This document shows positions 43,173 through 53,200 of a DNA stretch of 64,000 nt, piece after piece. Under the pieces are notes generated by a model that did no database searches, was not told where the DNA came from, and saw nothing but the letters and a program-made list of their open reading frames with translations. Position numbers and translations under genes: made by a program. How positions within the stretch are numbered: the stretch's first letter is position 1; each line of letters starts with the position of its first letter. Source of the DNA: Rhizopus arrhizus (taxonomy: Eukaryota > Mucoromycota > Mucoromycetes > Mucorales > Rhizopodaceae); the NCBI GenBank assembly GCA_024220505.1, contig JAKZZE010000014.1, positions 1,116,001 to 1,180,000 on the forward strand, given 5' to 3'.

Positions 43173-43929
43173 AAGATAGACCTTCTTTTTTTCAAAAAAA
43201 AAGGGGGACAAAAAAGTAAAAATGATTTTAAGAAATCAAATTGGACAAAAGGATTTATTCGATGCGATCCAAAAGCATATTTTTCATCATGATGATGTCA
43301 AGTCATTTAAATGTTTATCAAGACAATGATGCGATAATATGCGTTGTAGTATGTCAAGAGGCATACAATGTATTTTGTAATAAAACTTTTGAAACCATAA
43401 AGAATGCCCTGTGCCTTGTTTGGTTGCAACAAATCAGAATGCTTCCCGCAGTCATTTCCGAAAGTACCCTAGTCCTTTTTGAGCCTCGCTTTATTCTTTT
43501 CTTTTTATATGAGCCATTGTTTAAATTGTTTGCTTAACATTCGAATGGTCTACATGACCATAAAGATTTCATTTCTTTTTAAACAAATGAACATTCTACA
43601 GAACCTAGGCTTGTTTCGGTAACACCCGAGACAAAACCAGTGCAAAACGGTGGTTAGTGAAACCAAATGATCCAATTTGAACAGACCAGGCACTCTAGAT
43701 AGATCCTTGTCGAAAGACCTCACTGTCTTTTGAGCATTTTCTTTGTCTATCCAGCAAAAACGCATCACTGCCTTCGTCCCTCTCTTTTCGCAGCAACCCC
43801 AAAAGGGGTGCCTCCATGCCCTCCTTATTTTATACTCCGATTTGCGTCGCTTTGTCCACGTAATCCACCTTTCTTTCGAATCCATCCTGCTCGTATCCAT
43901 CCATCTATTTCTCTTTAACTATTGCAACC
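43173..43929. promoter_or_regulatory. Shared upstream region of the DUF1206 gene and RanBP1
   Basis: The genes diverge from this 0.75-kb stretch. The last 100 bp before the RanBP1 ATG is a pyrimidine-rich tract (CTTTCTTTCG, CCATCCATCTATTTCTCTTT), usual for highly expressed fungal genes. Open frames on both strands (for example minus 43550-43900) look like chance. Confidence 0.45.
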
Positions 43930-44537
43930 ATGTCTGATACCGAAGAAAAGAAGATTGTTGAACAAGTGAGAAAATTAGTTCAAGATAAAAAACAATAAAA
44001 AACTCACGTATTGAATCATTTTAGCAAGAAGAAGAAGCCGATGTTCACTTTGAACCCATTATCAAATTAGAAGAAGTGGAAGTAAAGACAAACGAAGAAG
44101 ATGAAGATGTTCTCTTTAAAATGTAATTCTACAAACACTCTTTTTTGCTTGTCTATTAAACTTTTCTTAGGCGTGCTAAATTATTCCGTTTCGACTCCAA
44201 CGAGTGGAAGGAACGTGGCACGGGTGATGTTCGTTTGATGCAGCACAAGCAAACCAAAAAGATTCGTTTGTTGATGCGTCGTGACAAGACTCTCAAGGTC
44301 TGTGCTAACCACTATGTTGAATCTTACATGACTCTTCAACCCAACGTGGGTTCTGACCGTTCTTGGGTTTGGAAGGTCACTGCTGACGTTTCTGACGGAA
44401 CCCCTGAGGCTCAAACATTGGCTATTCGTTTCGCCAACTCTGATAATGCCAACCAGTTCAAGGAAAAATTCGAAGAAGCTAAAAAGAACAATGAAGAATT
44501 GAAGAAGGATGAAGACAAGGAAGAAAAGAAGGATTAA
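43930..44537 (+). CDS. YRB1: Ran-binding protein 1 / YRB1 (166 aa)
   Basis: It binds RanGTP in the cytoplasm and helps RanGAP release cargo receptors, so it works in the same cycle as the importin-13-like protein encoded at 26601-30344. Exons: 43930-43965, 44025-44122, 44171-44537, in frame. The Ran-binding domain shows [55 protein letters not shown], and [13 protein letters not shown] with [17 protein letters not shown], all hallmark blocks. The tail is Lys/Glu-rich. The size is slightly below yeast Yrb1 (201 aa), with a short N-terminus. Confidence 0.96.
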
Positions 44538-44783
44538 GTGTAATAATAAAATAAGGAACAAATCCAAACAAAAGAGACAAATCATCTTTTCTTTTTTTTT
44601 TTTCATTCCCACACACTTATGCTTTTATCATTTTTTTTTTTTTCTCAACACAATAAATCCAAGTTATGAATTTCTTACCTCTTTATTCAAAGTCCACAGC
44701 TTTTTTTTTTTTTTTATTGTAATTTCTTGGATTTCTTCTATTGTTCCCTCTCTTACCCTCACTCTCTCTTTTGTTTTCAAAAT
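44538..44783. other. Short intergenic, T-rich
   Basis: Terminator of RanBP1 (AATAATAAAATAAGG right after the stop) and promoter of the C2 gene, with three T runs of 11-15 bases. No gene seen. Confidence 0.5.
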
Positions 44784-46074
44784 ATGCAATCGCTTTTGGG
44801 TGAACTAGTGGTGGTTGCTTTGAAAGCAGTAATTAAAATGACAATGAAGGAAATAAGATATGAATTCTAACTGTTTTTATTATGTAAAAAAAAGGAAAAC
44901 TTGCCACATCAGGTACATGAAAACTAAATGTCTGAAATTCAGTTTTTTAATGAAACATGTGAAAAACAAGACTTCTAGAAAGCAAGATCCTTTTTGTATA
45001 TTCAGAGTCAATGAAGTTGTAAAGAGAACAAAGGCAGACTATGGTGGAGGCTCCTACCCTGTTTGGGATGATCAGGTAACCATAGCAATAATTTAAAGTT
45101 ACATTGGATCTAATCAGTGATAGGTTAATATTCCTATAAGCCGCAGCCATCATCAACAGATGCATATTCAGATATTTGATAGAGATCCACACCCTCATAA
45201 TCTGATGGGAGAAGGTACAATTGATTTATCTAAAGTCATTCGAGAAAAAGAACACGATGGCTATTTCCTTATGAAACACAATGGACAGCAAGCGGGTGAA
45301 ATCTATTTAGAATTGACTTTTTATCCAGTTGTAATGATAAGATGCCTGCTTTTTTACATATACTCATTTTCTTGTATAGGAACATGCAAATACAAGACCT
45401 CATCAAGCTGTGAGATATCCACCTCATCATCAAGGGCACCACCCTGGCCATCGTCCTCCACAGTCGCATGGACCACCCTCTTTTCAAGTGACGCCTCGTC
45501 CGATGCCTCCCCCTCGTCCTGTGTCCTATTCAACACCTTCACCTCACCATCCTCCTGCCCATCGTCCTTTAGCAGCTCCGCACAGCATGCCTCCTCATCC
45601 TGCTGCAGTTCCCCACAACACATCTCATCATGCTCCAGTTCACCACCCGCCTTCAACCCATCGTCCTCCGTCCCATCCCACCTTGGTTCACCATCAGCCC
45701 TCAGTCCATCCTCCCCCGCCTCACAGTGCTCCACACCCTACCTCTCACCCTCGTCCTTCTTTTCCTCAACCCAGACCTTCCTCAACGTACACCAGGCCTT
45801 CTGCTCAGCCCTTGTTGTCTGCTCCTTATCAACCTGCCGCTTCACCTATTCCTAGACCAGGTAAAACAAAGAAATAAAAGTATTGACGTTCAACTCACTT
45901 TTGTACCCAGTTCACTATCCTCCACAAGGAACACCCACACCATCTTATCCTCCACCGCTGAGGCCTTCTTATTCAACTCCTGTTTCTCATCATCAACAAA
46001 CACGTCCCTATCCTCCTCCTCTTCAACCAGGTATGAGACCACCTAATAGACCGATGAATTACCCTCCTCGTTGA
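44784..46074 (+). CDS. C2-domain protein with Pro/His-rich tail, Inn1/Fic1-like (339 aa)
   Basis: Inn1/Fic1-type proteins act at the cytokinetic ring and septum, using a C2 domain and PxxP motifs that bind SH3 partners. Six exons: 44784-44828, 44895-44912, 44971-45075, 45124-45330, 45380-45860, 45911-46074, in frame. The C2 domain covers residues 1-125: GELVVVALKAENLPHQ, KQDPFCIFRVNEVVKRT, GGSYPVWDDQ, MHIQIFDRDPH, GEGTIDLSKV and AGEIYLELTFYP. The remaining 200 residues are almost only Pro, His, Ser with many PxxP sites. Exon 2 is an 18-nt microexon that supplies ENLPHQ. Gene identity at family level is firm; the role in cytokinesis is inferred from domain layout. Confidence 0.85.
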
Positions 46075-46227
46075 CCTTATTTACTGTGTAACTTAATGTT
46101 TATTTTGCAACTGACATAAAATCACATGTCTCTCCACACTTTTTTTTTTTTTTTTAAAAAACGATTTCTAAATTTATTTCTCTCTTTTTTTTCTTTCCAT
46201 CCGACCCACTTTTCTGTGTTTGAAATC

Positions 46228-48467
46228 ATGCTACGTCGTATAGGGTAAGTAAAGAAGAGAGAGGTCAAAGAAGGAAACGATTGACAATCGACAGCTTCAC
46301 ACGGTCTTATGCCACTCAACCGAGCACATTTTCCAACCAATCCAGTTTACCCAGACTACCTATACCCGATCTTCAGCAGACCTCTGCACGTTACAAACGT
46401 ACCTTACTCCCCTTGCTCTCCACCTCAGACTATCAAGCCTATGCTGAAAAGATTGACCGATTCTTTCAACCCAACGGATTGGCCGAGACCTTACAGGCAC
46501 GCTTGGTCCAACTGGACCGACGCGAGGCCGACCTGGGCGTGAACTGGCTCGACCGTCTTTGGCTTCAGAAGGCGTACCTCGAGTACCGTATACCGACGCT
46601 GATCAACGTGAACTGGTGGAATCAACTGAGAGACTTTGAGCTCGGTCCAGGTGCTCCGGAGGGTAAGACGACAGAGGTCCAGTTGAAAAGATCGGCTGGG
46701 ATGATTGCTGGCTTGATTGATTACTCCAACCGTCTGAACGCGTAAGTGTGACTGTGGGAAAGAAGCAGAGGCACTGACAGGTCTAAAGTGAACAGATTGG
46801 GCCGGACGTGTCCAGGTCAGGTCCGTTTTGTATGCATCAGCTCAAGAATATGTTTGGCACGAGCCGTATCGCGGCCTCTGGGTGTGATCGCGTGGTCAGT
46901 CAGTGGCCTTGCTTGGCTAAACATATCAGTGTGATCTACAAGGATCAACTGTTCTCGGTCCAAGTCATCGGTTCCCACGGAGAGACCGTGTCTGTGAAGC
47001 AAATCGAACAGTAAGTCAAGCTTTTGTATTCAAGCTCTCCAACTCATCTTTATCAGTCAATTACGCCATGTGGTACAGCAGGTCGATCAGATGTCTCCAG
47101 AACAGCGTCAACCTCCCGTCGGTTTGCTGACGACCGAACATCGTGATACGTGGGGTCCTGTAGGTATCCAGGGTCGTTTGTGTCCCTCTTGCTAATCGTT
47201 GATCTAGATTCGTGAACAGATGGAGATCCTAGGCGTGAATGCTCAATCGTTCAAGGAGGTGGATGATTCCCTGTTTGTGTTTTGTTTGGATGATTATAGC
47301 TCGCCTTCAGATCCCGATCTTTCTCACCGCAATATCTTTCACGGTCGAAATGGTAGGAACAGATGGTTTGATAAAGCGCTACAATTCATTGTGGAAAACA
47401 ATGGACGTGCTGGACTCAATGGCGAGGTAATCTCTTTTGTTTCCACTTTCTGAAGCTCATCCCCTTTTTTTTAAAATAGCATTCACCTGCTGATGCAGTG
47501 ATTCCTTCTCGTATTGTCGATGATATCTTGTCTCGGTAAGTTGTAGAGAGCAAAAGGAAACAAGTTAACATTGTACAGTGAGCCGATTCAAACCGAGGCT
47601 GCTCCAGTCCACTTGGCACAACCCAAGCCGCTGAGATGGGAATTGTCGGGTCAGGTTCAGCAAGCGATTCGTACGGCAGAAGAGAACGCGTCTAGACTCA
47701 TCCAAGACTTGGACAGTGTCTTGCTTCACTATCACAGTTATGGATCCAACTTTATGAAGAAGGCTCAAGTCAGTCCAGACGGTTGGCTTCAGATGGCTTA
47801 TCAATTGGCTTATTATCGACAGTACGGTCAACCCTGTCCGACTTATGAATCTGCCTCTACCCGTAAATTCCTCACGGGTCGTACGGAAACGGTTCGAACC
47901 TGTTCTGTTGAATCTGTGGCATTCACAAAGGCATGGGATGATAAGGATATCAAGGTAAATGAGACAAGGAGAAGGATTGTATCTGATCTCTTGTGTAGAT
48001 GTCTGATAAATTGAATTTATTTCAAAAAGCCATCACTGGTCATTTGGAATACATGAAGGCGGCTAGTAACGGTAAGAAAGGGAGAAGGAGGTTGAATGAA
48101 ACTCATTTTTTTTTTAAAAGGCCAGGGAGTCGATCGTCATTTATTAGGCCTTCGATGTCAAATGACAGCTGAAGAAGCTGCATCTGAAGACGCAGGGATC
48201 TATCAAGACCCTGCCTACTGGGCTTCTCAATATTGGCTCCTTTCCACCTCCAATACGTCTCCAGGTGATTGGGCTTGGGGAGGCTTTGGGGCGGTCGTGC
48301 CCGAAGGTTATGGTATAAACTATGCGATCGGTAAAGAACGAGTTCGGATGAGTATTTCTTCTTGGCACCCTTGTCCTGACACAAGCTCTGTCAGTTTCAG
48401 AAAGACAATCCGACAAGTACTGGATGACTTTGGAGAAGTAGCAGAAAGATATTTTATTAAGCAATAA
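46228..48467 (+). CDS. CRAT: Carnitine O-acetyltransferase (619 aa, 9 exons)
   Basis: It moves acetyl groups between CoA and carnitine for shuttling between peroxisome, cytosol and mitochondrion. Exons: 46228-46244, 46295-46741, 46789-47010, 47057-47159, 47208-47426, 47480-47535, 47579-47954, 47999-48071, 48121-48467. The first exon (17 nt) plus the start of exon 2 gives MLRRIGFTRSYA, a plausible mitochondrial presequence. Family blocks: LPRLPIPDLQQT, SRSGPFCMHQLKNMF, catalytic His in EHSPADAV, carnitine/CoA contacts in YESASTRKFLTGRTE, and YWLLSTSNTS near the end. Length equals human CRAT (626). The last 11 coding bases overlap those of TSC13 on the other strand. Confidence 0.94.
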
Positions 48468-49451
48468 AGGGAAACATGGCACTTCTGTTGCGAGGATATT
48501 CTTTGAAATCTTTCTTGTAACTCTTGTGTTTCTTTACTGCCCAAATGTACATTTGACCGGTAGCAACGATATTAAAGAGGAAGGCTATAAAGCGTGAGTA
48601 AAGGATAAGGATTACATGATTTTTCTTACCACTCCAACTTGTCGTAAGGAAACAAATTGCAGTCCAAGCAATGAATTCAAAAAAGTAATTGGGACAAGAG
48701 ACCAAGTCAAAACCATAGCCATAAGGAATAGCACGAACACGCGTTCCAGGTGGACGCAGGTTACGGAGCGTCATGTGCGTAAAGAAGTTTGAAATTTCTG
48801 CCCACTATTTTTTTTTTAATGATCAGTCTCTATGTTTCATCATCCACTTACAGCCCAGACAGCGACAGATCCATAAAGCCAGATATCATTTCGAACACTG
48901 GCACCTTTACCACCAGCAAACCATGGGCCATAAACCCAGAAAGCCAAGTTGACACCAGACAATAACCAATAGTGAGCAGAATTCTTGAAAACGTTACGAA
49001 AAGGCATAGTGCCATGAGAAAAGCGGTGAACAAAGATAGTTTCCAATTCACGTTTGATAAAGTGAGCCATGACCATGTAATAACAAGCGGTTTGCATGGG
49101 TGAGTGAGTGAAAGAGGTAGAATAGATTGATTTTGAAAGATGATAAAAAATAGGATGAATCAAGATAGGTCCACCGTATTCAATCAAAAATACTGTACGC
49201 CAACCAATTTGACGTCCGAGGTCTTTAAAATAAATCGTACAGTCTCCTTCTAAACCTTGTTCGCCCAAGGTCTTGTCTGTCTCGAGTACTTTTTTATCTT
49301 CTGTGGTCAATCGTTGACGTTCAACTGTGTATTGAGAAAACTGTTTGTGAATCTCTGTTGAAATGTCAGATACTCGAGAAGAACTAGCAAGTTCCAAAGT
49401 GATTGGAAACTTTTTAGACTTTGGATTACGCGAAACAATCGTCACTTTCAT
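48457..49451 (-). CDS. TSC13: Very-long-chain trans-2-enoyl-CoA reductase TSC13 (about 300 aa)
   Basis: It catalyses the last reductive step of the ER fatty-acid elongation cycle, giving the C24-C26 acyl chains used in ceramide. Exons on the minus strand: 49451-48852, 48804-48630, 48584-48457, in frame. N-terminal ubiquitin-like region (VTIVSRNPKSKKFPITLEL...LTTEDKKVL), then a steroid-5-alpha-reductase domain with several membrane helices and the signature block HFIKRELETIFVHRFSHGTMP. The end has GYGFDLVSCPNYFFEF and YPRNRSAMFPFIA. The expected catalytic Tyr/Lys region is conserved as far as seen. It is tail-to-tail with CRAT (11-bp coding overlap). Confidence 0.94.
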
Positions 49452-50186
49452 TTTAAAAAAAATAAAAGAAAGAAAGAAAGGCTTACAAAATTATCATATG
49501 ACGGACACTAAAACAAATAAACCAACCATTGGAGGCTGGGTTAAGAAGCAAGGCAAGGTACAAAGGTTGGGGGGGGGAGAAGAAGAGTGTGAAAGAGATC
49601 CAATTTGATTTCCTTTACTTTTTTTTTGGGGGGGGAAAGCAAAAGAAAGATGAAATAGCAAGGAAATGGGATAAAGAAATTCACGTGTAATCTACCTTTT
49701 TTACCCCAAAAAAATAATACAACAGAGCCATTGTTCATGAACAATCATCTCTCACTTTACATGTGAATGTTATTTTAAGAAAAACAATTTAAACTTTTCG
49801 GTCACTGATTTTTTCACGCCATTTTCGGACAAGAATAGTATAAAAAGAGACATTTTAAAATGAACTTTATAAAAAGACATGGTTTTGACTTGTAGGACAA
49901 AACAAGTACCTCCCCCCCCTCTTTCTTCTTGAAACCCAGACAATGACTCTATTGTTATGTATAGAATGATTTATAAAACATTCGAAATTGAAAGTGAAAA
50001 CAAGGCTGATAAAGACTGTTGACACGTTTTGAATGAACGAAAAGAGAGATCATGTCTTATCGATTTGAGTGAATTTCTCTCTTTTAAAATCGGATTGTCT
50101 TTTCATTCAAATTTTATGGAAAGTTACGTCGTGTAATGCATCACACCAATCGTTAAACATCATTTTGTGTGACGTGTAAGAAGGTT

Positions 50187-50224
<38 letters not shown>

Positions 50225-50256
50225 CTCTTCTTGTTTTCATCACTGAATGTCTCTTT
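49452..50256. other. Divergent upstream region of TSC13 and RIM15
   Basis: AT- and homopolymer-rich (G9 at 49569, G8 near 49629, T32-like tract near 50187-50219). It contains an orphan open frame at 49501-49608 (listed separately). No other gene is visible. The last 40 bp before ATG 50257 would hold the RIM15 leader. Confidence 0.45.
49501..49608 (+). other. Orphan PH-domain-like first exon, doubtful gene
   Basis: ATG at 49501 begins MTDTKTNKPTIGGWVKKQGK, which looks like the first strand of a PH domain (GWxxKQGK), followed at once by a possible donor (AAG|GTACAA at 49559). No continuation of a PH domain was found in the 700 bp downstream, and read-through ends at 49608. It may be a leftover of a broken gene, or chance. 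Confidence 0.2.
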
Positions 50257-53200
50257 ATGAACAAAGCACAAGAAGAACACCAGCAAAAAATTAAAAAGGA
50301 CAGTTCAAACAAGTTGAATCCAGTATTTGATACGTTGTTACAGTCTTCAGAAAGAGCACAAGCTGCTTCTGTCACAGTCAGTCCAGTAACGACATCAGCT
50401 GAACTCTCACTTTCTTCGTCTGCAAGCACTAAATTAAAAAGTGTTCCTATACCACAACCCTTGATATTAAAGAGACGTGCGAGCCGATCTTCTATTTCTT
50501 CTGCTGATGATCTCGCTGAACAAAGCTGGTCAAGGAATATGACACCCATTCAACACATGTTCACCGACACTTATTCTATTTCACCTACCAACTCTGTCTT
50601 GTCTGCTGATTTTTCTCACCGAAAATCATTTCTGGCCGACAACGATTACAGCAGCAGTTTAGGAAGCGAACAAGATACCCTACATACCACCGCTCGCTCT
50701 CCACCTCCGCCCGTTTCTTTTTCGCCAAGATATTCAAGTCCACCGGCTGGTAGTGGAGGAAAATACATGGTAAGATCAAAACGGGCGAGTTGGATCGATG
50801 CTTCATCTTCAGTTCATCATGAATCACTACCGACCACACCCACCATGCAACCCACAACAATCAAACCCTTAATTGCTCCCTTAATTCATACACATAAACA
50901 TCAATCCAGTCCAGTGCCTGTCCCATCCTCTAGTCATCCACACGAAGACACCTCACTAAAATCTGGTTCGCTATCAAAATTAAGAGAAGACAGACAGCAG
51001 CAGTTACTTCAACCCAAGCGTGAAGGATCTGTCGAGGGTTCTTTATTGATCACTGAGAAGCTCAAGAAGACCTCGACAGATTCTGATTTAGAAGATTTGA
51101 CATTTGAAAAACGATCGCTTCGTGAACGAAAATCGTCCATTTCTTCTGTCATAACCGATTGTACACTGACAAGCGAAGAATCACCCATGTCTTCTCCACG
51201 TATGTATAAGATGATTGCATCGTTTTGTCTAAAAAGACTGCTTTTATTATAGATCGAGTCAAGCTACAATTCATTCAGTCTCCATCCGCACCTTCCTCCA
51301 CATCACATACACCCTCCACCAGCAAGACTAGACGTCGTTCGTCTATGCATCTGCTTCGTAACATGCCTACCTCTGAGTTGGCAGACATCGTCAGTGGACA
51401 CTCCCCAAATCCAATCTTGGACACGCCGCCTGCCGAAGAACGTACGCTGGTAGACCCACCGCTCTATTCACCCGACATACAACCTTCACTTCACTCTCTC
51501 TTGCGAAGACAACTCACCACAGGCAAGCGGAGGTCCCATGCAAAAGATCGTGTGTCGAATCCGGAACAAGACAAGGACGTGGTTGAGATTGATTTGGATG
51601 ATGTGCCACGAGAACACGAGAATACAGAGCGGTTTGTGAACTCACTTCGCATGCAAGATGCTCCTATTTACCCAGCTATGCTCTTGAACGAGCCAAAACA
51701 AGATACCTCGGCATTGAGCACCTCGTGCTCTTCTACCACTCGTCCTTCTTATTGGGACGATAACGACTTTAAAGATATCCATTCAAAAAGTAACACGCAG
51801 AAAAAAAAGAGAGAGAATATGGGTCATATTAAATCTAATCTTGATGTCTCTCTTGTAGAAAAAAGTGCTCGTTCGATTCCAGCTAGTTCCTATGACTTTG
51901 ATCAACCCCTTTTTGGGTCTGACGAAGACTATGCGAAAAAGTTATTCATGTCGCGTTCAGCCAAGATAAGAAAATGGTGTAGTCTGCGTGTTCAAAATCC
52001 AGAGATACCACCCGGACACCGACGAAGCAACAGCACCGGAAGCACAAGCAGCATGCCCATCCAACAAAGATCGTACTCGACCGCGCAGCTCCGACGATTT
52101 CCACAAGACGATTCGAATATGCCAACGATTCTGGTCACTGGAGAGGAGGAGATGTTGGATGCCAGTCAAGATTGCAACAAGATAGTGAACCATATACCTT
52201 GGGTAGATTGGTTAGAGGAATACAAGGTCATCAAGGCCCAAGAGGTACGACGCAGATCGTCTGCCCAGCAGGAGACTATTCCCGCTCCTGGAAATCATCA
52301 CGAGTCGCTTGTGAACCGTCTGTTGTCCAACTGGTGGCAAACAGTCAAGACCGGAGCCGAGCATTACTCTAAGCCAAAGCATCGCAAGTCACTGAGCCTC
52401 GCCATGCCCTTTTGTCCTGATCCAGAAAGAGACAACTCGCTCGGTCTGCAAGATGTCAAGCACCCACTGGAAAACGACGGGATCAAGGCACCTCGCTCCC
52501 CACCCTCCTCTCTGCAGCCCCACCATGACCTGTCACCGCCTGGGAAGAACCCAGTGACAGAAGAAAAGTTGGCCAAACGTGTCGGCTACCGATTCTTTAA
52601 CTCTGGCAATCGCATGGGCACCTATGGTCATCTCAGTCATATGCTGAGCTCACCTCATCATGGCCATGAGGCCGATCTCACAAGCCAAGTCCAGCAGTCG
52701 ATCAAGGCCCGGTTGCAATTTGCCAAGGAGGCCTGTAATGCGGAACTTCGAGAGATCATGGACGGGTTGAATGAGTATGTGGAACGAGGTCTTCAATATG
52801 TGGAAAACATGGACGCGATCTTAGAAGAAGGTCGAGTGGAGACGGACGAGGAGGAAGAGGTCGTCATCAAGAGCCGTTTGCCGCACAAGCGCAGTCTGGC
52901 TTCCTTTGAGGAATTTCAAACGAACGTGACCTTGATCTCCGAGGACGCCTATCTGCCCACACCCTTCATCCTCACCTTGCAAGACTTGATTGCCTTGGCA
53001 CAGCACGTGATGGACACCCCCCTGGACGACATCCTCCAGACCGCCTGTGCCGAGACGGTCGGTGGCATTCAGGCCATCGGCTCTCGCTGGGACGCACATC
53101 CCGAATGGCCCTGTCGAGAATGGTATGTGCGTCTGCTGCTCTGTATCGCGGCCTTGAACCGTGTGGTGGAGTGGTGGGCGGCCGAAAGAGGGTTTTGGTC

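Noticed and set aside
43550..43900. 116-residue minus-strand open frame upstream of RanBP1
   Set aside because: The composition is not protein-like; it lies in the divergent promoter and is probably chance.
45269..45734. Minus-strand acidic frames opposite the Pro/His-rich C2 protein tail
   Set aside because: They are complementary-strand artefacts of the CCT/CAT-rich coding repeats.
46245..46270. A 26-nt intron in CRAT
   Set aside because: Too short to be spliced. The acceptor at 46294 gives a 50-nt intron in the correct phase.
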